From: an uncultured Prevotella sp. | Lineage (GTDB): Bacteria > Bacteroidota > Bacteroidia > Bacteroidales > Bacteroidaceae | Assembly (NCBI GenBank): GCA_900765465.1 | Contig: CAAFRM010000308.1 | Coordinates: 1 to 13,270, forward strand | Reading direction: 5' to 3' | DNA: 13,270 nt | Shown: piece by piece, positions 1 to 6,052 of the stretch | How positions within the stretch are numbered: position 1 is the first letter of the stretch | Layout of the letters: each line of letters begins with the position of its first letter | Notes under the pieces: model-generated | Databases searched by the model: none | Seen by the model: only the letters and a program-made list of their open reading frames with translations | Told to the model about the DNA's origin: nothing | Position numbers and translations under genes: made by a program

Positions 1-870
1 CGACAGGAACTGCACTCGGGCGACCAGGTGGAAATCCTCACCCAGAGCAACCAGAAGCCTAGAAGAGAATGGCTCAACATCGTGCAGACTTCCAAGGCAA
101 AGGCAAAGATCCGACTCGCCCTGAAGGAAACGCAGAAGAAGGACGGACTCTATGCCAAGGAACTGCTGGAGCGCCGATTCAAGAACCGCAAGATTGAGAT
201 TGATGAAAGCACCATGGCGCGCATCATCAAGAAGATGGGATACAAGGAGAACTCTGATTTCTACAAGGATGTGGCGGAAGAGAAACTCGACGTGAACACC
301 GTGGTAGAAAAATACATCGAGGAGCGTGACCACGATCTCAACCTCAGCAACACCAACAAGCCTGCCGAAAGTGCCGAGAACTTCGAGTTCGAGAACCCTA
401 CCGAGGAACTGCTGAAGCAGAGCGACGACGTACTGGTGATTGACGAGCACCTGAAGGGCATCGACTTCGAGCTCTCCCACTGCTGCCACCCTATCTACGG
501 CGACCCTATCTTCGGATTCGTAACCATCAGCAAGGGCATCAAGATTCACCGCATCGACTGTCCTAACGCCAAGGAGCTGCGCCGCCGCTTCGGCTACCGC
601 ATCGTGAAGGCGAAATGGAGCGGAAAGGGTACATCGAAGTATGCCATCACCCTGAGAATCATCGGAAATGATGATATCGGCATCGTGAGCAACATCACCA
701 ACATCATCTCGAAAGAGGATAAGCTCGTGATGAGAGGCATCAACATCTCATCCAAGGACGGTCTGTTCTCGGGCAATGTAACCGTGATGATCGATGATGC
801 CGGCAAGACGGATGCACTCATCAAGAAACTGAGCACCGTAAAAGGCGTAAAGCAGGTTACGAGAATATAA
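1..870 (+). CDS. rel: RelA/SpoT-family (p)ppGpp synthetase/hydrolase, C-terminal part (5' end outside window)
   Basis: This is the regulatory half of a long RelA/SpoT homologue, which makes and/or degrades the alarmone (p)ppGpp in the cytoplasm. The reading frame is open from base 1, giving 289 visible residues, so the HD hydrolase and synthetase domains lie upstream. In order one sees the end of the TGS domain (HSGDQVEILT, residues 5-14), an alpha-helical region (about 25-135), the conserved-cysteine/zinc-finger domain with HCCHPIYGD (160-168), and a C-terminal ACT domain (about 213-289). An in-frame GTG at 28 falls inside the TGS domain and is not the start. The gene ends at a TAA, and the convergent neighbour ends at 994. 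Bacteroidetes long RSH enzymes are usually bifunctional, but catalytic activity cannot be judged without the N-terminus. The family assignment is secure; rel versus relA or spoT is a naming choice. Confidence 0.95.
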   Translation, partial: RQELHSGDQVEILTQSNQKPRREWLNIVQTSKAKAKIRLALKETQKKDGLYAKELLERRFKNRKIEIDESTMARIIKKMGYKENSDFYKDVAEEKLDVNTVVEKYIEERDHDLNLSNTNKPAESAENFEFENPTEELLKQSDDVLVIDEHLKGIDFELSHCCHPIYGDPIFGFVTISKGIKIHRIDCPNAKELRRRFGYRIVKAKWSGKGTSKYAITLRIIGNDDIGIVSNITNIISKEDKLVMRGINISSKDGLFSGNVTVMIDDAGKTDALIKKLSTVKGVKQVTRI

Positions 871-906
871 ATTGGTTTAAAGAAAATATAAAACCAATCG
901 TATTGG
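871..906. other. AT-rich hairpin with alternative pairing, directly after the rel stop codon
   Basis: ATTGGTTT (871-878) can pair with AAACCAAT (891-898) across a 12-nt loop. The second arm can instead pair through CCAAT (894-898) with ATTGG (902-906) around CGT. The two folds exclude each other. No T-run follows, so this is not a classic terminator. It may help stabilise the mRNA 3' end, or may mean nothing. Confidence 0.4.
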
Positions 907-928
907 AAAGCATAAAAATCAATGTTAC

Positions 929-967
929 AAAAAAATCCCGCAGAATTTTGCTCTGCGGGATTTTTTT
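929..967. terminator. Bidirectional intrinsic terminator between convergent rel and the TPR gene
   Basis: A perfect 9-bp GC-rich stem, TCCCGCAGA (936-944) with TCTGCGGGA (952-960), encloses a 7-nt loop. Seven A's (929-935) precede it and seven T's (961-967) follow it. The hairpin plus U-tract is therefore present on both strands. It sits 58 bp after the rel stop and 26 bp after the end of the minus-strand TPR gene, so one element can end both transcripts. Confidence 0.93.
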
Positions 968-993
968 ATTATTATTTCATCTTGTTCAAGCAC

Positions 994-2955
994 TTATTTC
1001 GTCCTATTCAATCGCTTGATTACCGAGTAGGCATCATACAAGCCCAGCTCTCCAGCCTTAGAAAGATCCTGGATACCAGCCTGCTTGTTGCCACTCTTGG
1101 CACGTGCGATACCTCTATTATAATACGCCTCAGCCAGACGGTTGTCTATCTTCAGCGCAATGGTATAATCATCTATCGCCTTGGAAAGCTCGTTTCTTCC
1201 GGCATGCAGATTACCTCTGTTATAATAGATATAGGCATTGCTGCTGTTCATGCGGATGGCATCGCTGAAATCAGCCTCGGCAGAATGGATATTCACCACT
1301 CCCTTGCCCTGAGCCTTGTTGAACTCATCCATCTCAGCCTGGCAGACGGCACGCTGCCAGTAAGCCAGCGCATTCTTATCATCCAGCGAGAGATAATAGG
1401 TGAAATCACTGATGGCTGCCTCGAAATCGCGCAATACGCTATGAGCGATGGCACGACGCATCAATATCGCCTTCTTCTGCTCAATATCCTTCGCCACACT
1501 CAGTTCTGCCGAAAGCTTATCGATGAGAGAGAAGATCTTCATAGAACTGTTCTCATCCAACTGCTCCTTGGAACATACAATATAAACCTTGTCCTTCATC
1601 TTCTGGTTCAGCGCCTCCACATCCTTGTCGAAAGCCTGTACTCCACTCACATTCTGAGTGTTAGGGAAGTAAGAAAGCTGGAACATCGGCAGATAGGCAG
1701 TCTCTATCTGGCGGTTCTGGATTCTTCCACGATACTCGCTCTTGTAGTTATGCTCATACTTCGGCTCATCATCCACCACAATGGAAGCGAACTTGTTTGG
1801 GTCTATCTCCGAACGCTTGCGCATCTCCTTCTTGGTCTTCGCACTCCAGCGAGGCTGGATACCGAGATGCTTGTTCATCTGTGCCTTGAAGATACGGAAC
1901 TCATCCAGCTCAGCCTTCGCCGTCATACCCAGTCGGCGATAGCAATGAGCACGGGCGGAAAGACCCGTCCAGAAGTTAGGAAACTGATTGATTACCGTAG
2001 TATAATCGCGGATAGCCGCCTTCAGGTTTCCCGTCTTGTCATGCAGCAGCGCACGGTTGAATATCGCCATGAAGTTCTTCGGCTCCATCTTGATGACGAA
2101 GTCGAAATCGGTGATGGCACGGTTGTCATCACCCAACTGCACACGCATCAATCCACGGTTGTAGTGAGCGAGGAAGTTGTGCGGATCCAGGTCGATAGCG
2201 GCATCATAGTCGCTCATCGCACCTCGTAAATTATTGATGTTGATACGAGCCAATGCCCGGTTGATGTAACTGTTTACATTGTTCGGTTTGAAGTGAAGCG
2301 ACTTGGTGAGCGCCTCATCAGCCACCTTCCATTCCTTCCGGGCAAGCGCCATATAGGCACGTGTAATCCAGGCATCACCATCGTATGGATTCAGCTTCAG
2401 GCTCTGGTCGAGCCATTTCTCAGCCTGCACCGTATCCTTCTGATGCAGATACACCTCAGCCTTCAGGGAGTAGGCATTCGAATAATCCTTCCACTTGGTG
2501 ATGACCGTATCAAGTTCCAGCTGCGCCTTGTCGTAGTTCTTCGCCTCCATCTGGCAGAGCGCACGGTTGAACCAGTAGTTGCGGTTGCGAGGTTCCAGTC
2601 GGATGGCAGAATTATAGTCGGCAATGGCATCATCATAACGCTGCTGACGGATGCGGCAGATGGCACGCAAGTCGTAGATATCGTTGATATACGGATTGAG
2701 GTTGATAGCCTCTGAGGCATCACTCTCGGCACCCATATAGTCATCGAGATTAAACTTGGCCACACTGCGGTAATACCAAGGCTCATAGAGATAAGGCTTG
2801 GCACCGATGGCTAGATTAAAATACTTGATAGAAAGAACGAAGTCCTCGTAGAAGAGCGCACTTCTGCCCGCCGTAACGAGGCGGTCAACTCTATATTGCG
2901 CCGATGCTGACAAAGTAGCCAGCACCAGCACAAAAGTGAAAATAAACTTTTTCAT
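994..2955 (-). CDS. Exported tetratricopeptide-repeat (TPR) protein
   Basis: A 653-aa TPR protein, probably periplasmic or membrane-associated, and probably a protein-protein scaffold. Residues 1-19 form a signal peptide (MKKFIFTFVLVLATLSASA) with likely cleavage before Gln20, a common Bacteroidetes pattern; there is no lipobox. About nine TPR units fill residues 25-340, shown by recurring elements such as YYRS, NRAL and YNRGL followed by A-DYD-AI-L-P. A charged, TPR-free linker follows (about 345-480). Further TPRs (about 485-650) end in GELGLYDAYSVIKRL, a C-terminal pattern I associate with Bacteroidetes TPR proteins. Its ATG overlaps the deformylase stop by 4 bp (ATGA), so translation is probably coupled, and it is the last gene before the terminator at 929-967. 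No enzymatic domain is visible and the specific partner is unknown. Confidence 0.9.
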   Translation of the reverse strand: MKKFIFTFVLVLATLSASAQYRVDRLVTAGRSALFYEDFVLSIKYFNLAIGAKPYLYEPWYYRSVAKFNLDDYMGAESDASEAINLNPYINDIYDLRAICRIRQQRYDDAIADYNSAIRLEPRNRNYWFNRALCQMEAKNYDKAQLELDTVITKWKDYSNAYSLKAEVYLHQKDTVQAEKWLDQSLKLNPYDGDAWITRAYMALARKEWKVADEALTKSLHFKPNNVNSYINRALARININNLRGAMSDYDAAIDLDPHNFLAHYNRGLMRVQLGDDNRAITDFDFVIKMEPKNFMAIFNRALLHDKTGNLKAAIRDYTTVINQFPNFWTGLSARAHCYRRLGMTAKAELDEFRIFKAQMNKHLGIQPRWSAKTKKEMRKRSEIDPNKFASIVVDDEPKYEHNYKSEYRGRIQNRQIETAYLPMFQLSYFPNTQNVSGVQAFDKDVEALNQKMKDKVYIVCSKEQLDENSSMKIFSLIDKLSAELSVAKDIEQKKAILMRRAIAHSVLRDFEAAISDFTYYLSLDDKNALAYWQRAVCQAEMDEFNKAQGKGVVNIHSAEADFSDAIRMNSSNAYIYYNRGNLHAGRNELSKAIDDYTIALKIDNRLAEAYYNRGIARAKSGNKQAGIQDLSKAGELGLYDAYSVIKRLNRTK

Positions 2956-3512
2956 CGACGAATCTTGGTACGATAGCTGCAGCGGAACTTACCCTTGATA
3001 ATGTTCTTGAGCTTGCCAGCTATCATGTTCTTACGGAGAGGAGACACGCGGTCAACGAACATCGTGCCCTCCAGGTGATCGAACTCATGCTGCATCACGC
3101 GAGCCAAGTAGCCGCTCACCCACTCATCATGCTCCTGAAACTGCTCATCCATATACTTCACATGGATGCGGGTAGGACGAACCACCTTCTCATTGATGCC
3201 AGGAATAGAGAGACATCCCTCATCAGAAGAATCCTTCTCAGCCTCCTCATCATACTCCAGGATATGAGGATTGATGAAGGCATGACGGAATCCCTTATAC
3301 TCAGGGAGATCATCACTGAGCACATCGAGATCGATGACCACCAGGCGGATAGCCAAGCCAATCTGAGGCGCAGCCAGACCGATGCCATTGCTCGAATCGA
3401 GAGTCTCGTACATATTATTGATTAATTCCTTCAACTCAGGATAATCAGGGGTGATATCTTCAGCCACTTTTCTCAATACAGGCTGACCATAAATATAAAT
3501 TGGTAAAATCAT
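2952..3512 (-). CDS. def: Peptide deformylase
   Basis: A metalloenzyme that removes the formyl group from the N-terminal methionine of nascent proteins in the cytoplasm. All three signature motifs are present in the 186-aa product: GIGLAAPQ (43-50), EGCLSIP (98-104) and HEFDH (142-146). C100, H142 and H146 would bind the metal, and E143 would be the catalytic acid/base. Length and the N-terminus (MILPIYIYGQPVLR) are typical of the family, which supports the start at 3512. The gene overlaps ruvX upstream and the TPR gene downstream by 4 bp each (ATGA), so it is the middle of a tightly coupled operon. The tail after about residue 160 is basic (ending RTKIRR). No formyltransferase gene (fmt) lies next to it. 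Assignment is secure. Confidence 0.98.
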   Translation of the reverse strand: MILPIYIYGQPVLRKVAEDITPDYPELKELINNMYETLDSSNGIGLAAPQIGLAIRLVVIDLDVLSDDLPEYKGFRHAFINPHILEYDEEAEKDSSDEGCLSIPGINEKVVRPTRIHVKYMDEQFQEHDEWVSGYLARVMQHEFDHLEGTMFVDRVSPLRKNMIAGKLKNIIKGKFRCSYRTKIRR

Positions 3513-3922
3513 CTTCTTGATTGCATAAAGTCTTGTAATATGATGGTAGCGCTTATCTCATCTACCAATCCCTTGTTTTCTCTTCTCGCCTTCTTCTTCA
3601 CGCCGCCGTCTATCATGGCACGATGCGCCAAAACCGACGTAAAGCGCTCATCGTAGTACTCGATAGGCACCTCGGGATGAGCCTTGCGCCAGCGGTTGAA
3701 GAAATTCTCCACACGCGCCAGGTTCTCGCTAGGCTGCCCATTGGGCTGGGTAGGCTTACCGATGACGATGCGCTCCACCTGCTCCTTCTGGATATAGGCT
3801 TCGCAGAATTCGAAAAGTTCGGGCGTAGCAACAGTTGCCAACCCATTAGCAATGATCTGCAATGGGTCGGTAACTGCCAGTCCGGTACGTTTCTTACCGT
3901 AGTCTATAGATAAAATTCGCAT
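3509..3922 (-). CDS. ruvX: RuvX/YqgF-family Holliday-junction resolvase-like nuclease
   Basis: A 137-aa RNase H-fold protein of the YqgF/RuvX family. In E. coli YqgF acts in 16S rRNA 5'-end maturation, and homologues have been proposed to act as Holliday junction resolvases. Visible family features are the first strand with the catalytic aspartate, ILSIDYGKKRTGLAV (D7), then IVIGKP (52-57), YYDERFTS (89-96), and a C-terminal VDEISA (120-125) carrying the last acidic residue. Length matches the family. It starts 41 bp after the SPOR lipoprotein gene ends, and its TGA overlaps the def ATG by 4 bp. Which activity it has in vivo is not decided by sequence. The symbol yqgF is an equal alternative. 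Confidence 0.95.
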   Translation of the reverse strand: MRILSIDYGKKRTGLAVTDPLQIIANGLATVATPELFEFCEAYIQKEQVERIVIGKPTQPNGQPSENLARVENFFNRWRKAHPEVPIEYYDERFTSVLAHRAMIDGGVKKKARRENKGLVDEISATIILQDFMQSRR

Positions 3923-3963
3923 TCAGTTACGAAAATTCTAATCTTCTATGAGAAACGTGAAAA

Positions 3964-4446
3964 TTACTTCTTCAAAAGCAACCAAGCATCTGGATACTTG
4001 CCAGCGCGGAGCTCGTTGCGGCTCTTCACTGCACCAGCCTTATCTACGAATGTAGAAGCAACGACACGATACATGTTACGTGCGCTATTGTAAACGATCT
4101 GAGAATCATAACCAGCGCTCTTCAGAGTGCTAGCCAATCCCTCAGCATTAGCCTTCAGAGAGAAAGAACCTACTACTACGCTAAAGTTCTGCAGGCCAGA
4201 ACCTGAGATGAGATCTACATTCTCCTGGCGAACAGTAGCATTATCAACTTCTGTAGTTGTGCTCTCTGTAGGAGTTGTTGTTTCCAATGGAGTAACTACT
4301 GGTTCCTGAACAGCTGGTTCCTGCTGAGCCTCCTGCTGCTGTGCCTTCTCGTATGCCTTCTTGTAGGCACTTTCCTTAGATGTACCACAACTTGCGAGTG
4401 CCAGAACAGCACACAATCCTAAGCTCAAAACTGATAATTTCTTCAT
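3964..4446 (-). CDS. SPOR-domain lipoprotein
   Basis: A 160-aa predicted lipoprotein. Residues 1-19 form the signal peptide and LASC (17-20) is the lipobox, so C20 would be acylated. A low-complexity linker rich in Q, E, P, T and S runs from about 28 to 75 and can span the periplasm. Residues about 86-158 match a SPOR domain: NFSVVVGSFSLKANAEGLASTLKSAGY-like core, VVAS, and a C-terminal WLLLKK. SPOR domains bind denuded glycan strands of septal peptidoglycan in characterised proteins such as FtsN, so a role at the division septum or cell wall is likely but inferred. It is the first gene of the minus-strand operon leading to ruvX, def and the TPR gene. The upstream region holds two 18-bp repeats. 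Confidence 0.9.
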   Translation of the reverse strand: MKKLSVLSLGLCAVLALASCGTSKESAYKKAYEKAQQQEAQQEPAVQEPVVTPLETTTPTESTTTEVDNATVRQENVDLISGSGLQNFSVVVGSFSLKANAEGLASTLKSAGYDSQIVYNSARNMYRVVASTFVDKAGAVKSRNELRAGKYPDAWLLLKK

Positions 4447-4496
4447 AATCTTTTCTAAAATTGTATTTGTGTTTACTTAAATATTTTATATTGCTT

Positions 4497-4558
4497 CACC
4501 TTATTATATATAGGTGCCGTCCAAACTTGAATTCGGCCTACACCTTATTATATATAGG
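4497..4558. repeat. Pair of 18-bp AT-rich direct repeats with partly palindromic ends
   Basis: CACCTTATTATATATAGG occurs exactly twice, at 4497-4514 and 4541-4558, with a 44-bp period. The first copy continues to GGTG, giving 5-bp inverted ends (CACCT at 4497-4501, AGGTG at 4512-4516); the second ends in GGGG and loses that symmetry. Both copies would lie in the SPOR gene's leader or promoter. A related palindrome, CCTATATTATATAGG, is at 13244-13258. They could be operator half-sites, a small dispersed repeat, or a recent local duplication. Confidence 0.75.
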
Positions 4559-4691
4559 GGCAATACATAGCCTTACGCTTTTATTCTGCGAAAATACAAA
4601 ATATATCCCAAAGAAAGAAACGTTTTCAGCATAAAGATTGTTAAACATTACGTAAAACAACATTTTTAACGAAATATTAAGACTTAAAAGC

Positions 4692-4721
4692 TTGTTTTTT
4701 GAAGAATAATTAGTATATTTG
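4692..4721 (+). promoter_or_regulatory. Putative Bacteroidetes-type promoter of the ytxH operon
   Basis: TATATTTG (4714-4721) fits the Bacteroidetes -7 consensus TAnnTTTG. TTG (4692-4694) lies 19 nt upstream of it at the expected -33 position. Transcription would start near 4727, leaving a leader of about 100 nt before the ATG at 4828. Confidence 0.7.
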
Positions 4722-4827
4722 CAATTGATAAGCGAAATAAGTGCATCTGGACGCAAAAACTCCAAAATGCCATCGCCATCACACAATTAACATCAATATA
4801 TTGTATAACATTTAAAACTTTTAGATT

Positions 4828-5040
4828 ATGAAGGCATTAGGTTACATTGGCGCATTCCTCGGTGGCGCTATCGCTGGTACAGCACTCGGTATGATTTTTG
4901 CTCCTGAGAAGGGTGAGGATACTCGCAGCAAGATTGCTGGAGCTGTAGAAGATTTCTGCAAGAAGCACGACATCAAGTTGACACGCAAGGACGTTGACGA
5001 CCTGGTTGACGATATCAAGGATGTTGCTCCTGAGGTTTAA
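4828..5040 (+). CDS. YtxH-domain small membrane-anchored protein
   Basis: A 70-aa protein with the hallmark of YtxH-like proteins: a short glycine-rich hydrophobic segment (residues 5-24, GYIGAFLGGAIAGTALGMIF) running into APEKGEDTRSKI (25-36). The C-terminal half is charged and helical, with several Asp/Lys pairs, and probably faces the cytoplasm. The family is widespread and linked to stress or general envelope functions in some bacteria, but its biochemical role is unknown. It is the first gene after the promoter at 4692-4721. The next gene starts 65 bp later on the same strand, and the YtxH plus holin-III-like pairing is one I recognise from Bacteroidetes. The start at 4828 places the hydrophobic segment at the extreme N-terminus, as expected. 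Confidence 0.88.
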   Translation: MKALGYIGAFLGGAIAGTALGMIFAPEKGEDTRSKIAGAVEDFCKKHDIKLTRKDVDDLVDDIKDVAPEV

Positions 5041-5095
5041 GCCCCACCCAACTACCCTGAGATTTCGACAAGTACAACATATTATTACTTGAATA

Positions 5096-5128
5096 AGCGA
5101 TAAGAATGTTTTCGAGCGATAAGAATGT
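5096..5128 (+). repeat. 14-bp direct repeat spanning a start codon
   Basis: AGCGATAAGAATGT occurs at 5096-5109 and again at 5115-5128, a 19-bp offset. Each copy contains an ATG (5106 and 5125). Only the first opens the holin-like gene; the second is out of frame and is followed at once by TAG. It looks like a local duplication of a translation-start region. Confidence 0.85.
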
Positions 5129-5456
5129 AGAAACCATCGGGCAACTCGTAGAGGTGCTCAAGCATTACATCGGGCTCAGATCTGAGTATATGAAACTCGA
5201 TGCAGCTGACAAGGTGGTAAGACTGCTCACGGCACTGATCATCGGATCGCTGCTGCTGGCTCTCCTCGCCTTGGCTCTGATATATCTTTCGTTTGCTGCC
5301 GCATTCGCCATGGCTGATTACGTAGGCTTGGCACCTGCATTCTGCATCGTGGCGGGAGCATACTTATTGATACTGGTTCTCTTCATCCTTTTCCGACATC
5401 AATGGATAGAAAAACCACTCGTGAAATTCTTAGCCAGTCTGCTTATGCAAAAATAA
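5106..5456 (+). CDS. Two-TM protein, phage holin superfamily III-like (DUF1469 type)
   Basis: A 116-aa inner-membrane protein. An amphipathic N-terminal region (1-36) is followed by two hydrophobic segments, about 38-68 and 76-97, separated by a short DYVGLAP turn. A short basic and amphipathic C-terminus ends in KFLASLLMQK. This layout matches proteins annotated as putative phage-holin superfamily III / DUF1469, which in Bacteroidetes are chromosomal and not part of prophages; no phage gene is nearby. The name therefore should not be read as lysis function. It sits between the YtxH-like gene and a 99-aa unknown gene only 9 bp downstream, which supports one operon. The start at 5106 lies inside the 14-bp repeat, and the next in-frame Met (residue 29) would delete the amphipathic region. 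Confidence 0.8.
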   Translation: MFSSDKNVETIGQLVEVLKHYIGLRSEYMKLDAADKVVRLLTALIIGSLLLALLALALIYLSFAAAFAMADYVGLAPAFCIVAGAYLLILVLFILFRHQWIEKPLVKFLASLLMQK

Positions 5457-5465
5457 ATAAAGAGC

Positions 5466-5765
5466 ATGATGATGACAAATGAGCCAAACAATGACAACAG
5501 GTACCTGGACGACGACAACAGTTGCCCACAGTATAACAGCCTCAACGACATCAGACTGCGCAAGGAAGCACTTCGCAAAAGCATAGAGGCAGACGACAAG
5601 AAGATCAAGACCTTGTGGAACTCTCTCTTCACCAAGCCTGACGCCTTCAAGAAAGACGCAAGCAGAGGCAAGAGACTGCAAAGTATGATGTCTATTGGTA
5701 TGGGAGCTTTCGATGGAGCTCTGCTGGCGTGGAAGCTCTACCGGAAATTCAAGAAAAAGAAATAA
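5466..5765 (+). CDS. Hypothetical 99-aa basic protein, third gene of the ytxH operon
   Basis: I do not recognise a characterised family. The N-terminal 25 residues are polar and rich in Asn and Asp. A charged helix follows (about 27-50, DIRLRKEALRKSIEADDKKI), then WNSLFTKPDAF (51-61), a basic stretch with RGKR (67-70), and a hydrophobic, glycine-containing helix (about 72-90, MMSIGMGAFDGALLAWK). It ends in a lysine-rich tail (RKFKKKK). The hydrophobic helix plus basic tail suggests membrane association. Three consecutive ATGs (5466, 5469, 5472) make the exact start uncertain by two residues. It begins 9 bp after the holin-III-like gene and is followed by a terminator at 5814-5844, so it is almost certainly cotranscribed and may act with those two membrane proteins. 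Confidence 0.75.
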   Translation: MMMTNEPNNDNRYLDDDNSCPQYNSLNDIRLRKEALRKSIEADDKKIKTLWNSLFTKPDAFKKDASRGKRLQSMMSIGMGAFDGALLAWKLYRKFKKKK

Positions 5766-5813
5766 GAGAATCCTTCTATCTCAAGAGAAAGATAAGAATG
5801 AAACTATCATAAG

Positions 5814-5844
5814 AAATGCGGCCTTGCAAAAGACCGCATTTTTT
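5814..5844 (+). terminator. Intrinsic terminator of the ytxH operon
   Basis: AAATGCGG (5814-5821) pairs with CCGCATTT (5834-5841). After one C/A mismatch, CTT/AAG can extend the stem inward. A T-run (5839-5844) follows the stem. It lies 48 bp after the last stop codon of the three-gene operon. Confidence 0.88.
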
Positions 5845-5868
5845 GTGTCTTTAACAGGGTATAAAAAC

Positions 5869-5933
5869 AAAAAAGGGTCACCGCCGTGACCCAATACCTT
5901 GTTAACCTTAAATCTAATACTATGAAAAACACA
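5869..5933 (-). ncRNA. Putative small RNA (about 65 nt) with its own promoter and terminator
   Basis: On the minus strand a promoter-like pair (5938-5968) is followed by about 40 nt without a minus-strand gene. Then comes an intrinsic terminator: stem GGGTCAC/GTGACCC (5892-5886 with 5881-5875), a GGCG loop, and six T's (5874-5869). From a start expected near 5933 the RNA would be about 65 nt, with an AU-rich 5' part containing TTTTTCATAG and AAGGTTAACAAGG. It lies between the convergent ytxH operon, whose own terminator is at 5814-5844, and the 3' end of the MBL-fold gene. I have an unverified recollection of similar intergenic sequences in other Bacteroidales. The alternative is a distant terminator for the 6053-8804 operon, with the promoter match being chance. 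Confidence 0.6.
5871..5892 (-). terminator. Minus-strand intrinsic terminator
   Basis: A perfect 7-bp stem, GGGTCAC (5875-5881) with GTGACCC (5886-5892), encloses a 4-nt loop. On the minus strand it runs straight into a T-run. It ends the putative small RNA and would also stop read-through from the MBL-fold gene that ends at 6053. Confidence 0.88.
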
Positions 5934-5937
5934 CATG

Positions 5938-5968
5938 CAAATGTAGAAAGAATCTGCGAACCTCACAA
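5938..5968 (-). promoter_or_regulatory. Putative Bacteroidetes-type promoter for the small RNA
   Basis: Read on the minus strand, TACATTTG (5945-5938) matches TAnnTTTG. TTG (5968-5966, within GCTTGTG) lies exactly 20 nt upstream, the usual -33 spacing. The expected start is about 5 nt downstream, near 5933. Confidence 0.65.
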
Positions 5969-6052
5969 GCTTTTTCTAAAAAAAATGCTTTTTCTTAAGA
6001 TTCTTTAATCTTATGTGTTGTGCTTTTTTATTTCTTTCAGTTTCATTAAGAC

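Larger units (their letters stand above)
4447..4827. other. Divergent intergenic region between the SPOR lipoprotein gene and the ytxH operon
   Basis: This 380-bp AT-rich region contains no convincing gene. It has two copies of an 18-bp repeat (4497-4514 and 4541-4558), a good + strand promoter (4692-4721), and a roughly 100-nt 5' leader before the ytxH-like gene. For the minus-strand SPOR gene the best -7 candidate I see is TATTTTCG on the minus strand (4589-4596), one mismatch from TAnnTTTG. It would give a leader of about 140 nt containing both repeats and is weakly supported. An 82-codon minus-strand frame here has a composition unlike a protein. Confidence 0.6.

Noticed and set aside
922..2229. 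Open frame of 435 codons on the + strand
   Set aside because: It lies antisense to the well-supported TPR gene, runs through the bidirectional terminator, and its translation has no recognisable domain or normal protein composition.
4538..4786. 82-codon minus-strand frame in the intergenic region
   Set aside because: It overlaps the ytxH promoter and one repeat copy, is AT-driven in composition, and lacks a promoter or recognisable features.
5106..5456. Prophage lysis gene (holin)
   Set aside because: The two-TM protein resembles the holin superfamily III, but no endolysin, structural phage gene or integrase is nearby, and the YtxH-type neighbour points to a chromosomal envelope operon.
5922..6008. 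28-codon + strand frame beginning MKNTHANVERIC
   Set aside because: Its beginning overlaps the minus-strand -7 box of the small-RNA candidate, and no + strand promoter or terminator frames it. The upstream hairpin has its T-run on the minus strand. A short + strand leader peptide is not excluded but is less well supported.
5996..6013. TAAGATT/AATCTTA hairpin as terminator of the MBL-fold gene
   Set aside because: The stem is AT-only apart from one G-C pair, and on the minus strand it is followed by AAGAAAAAG rather than a T-run, so terminator function is doubtful.
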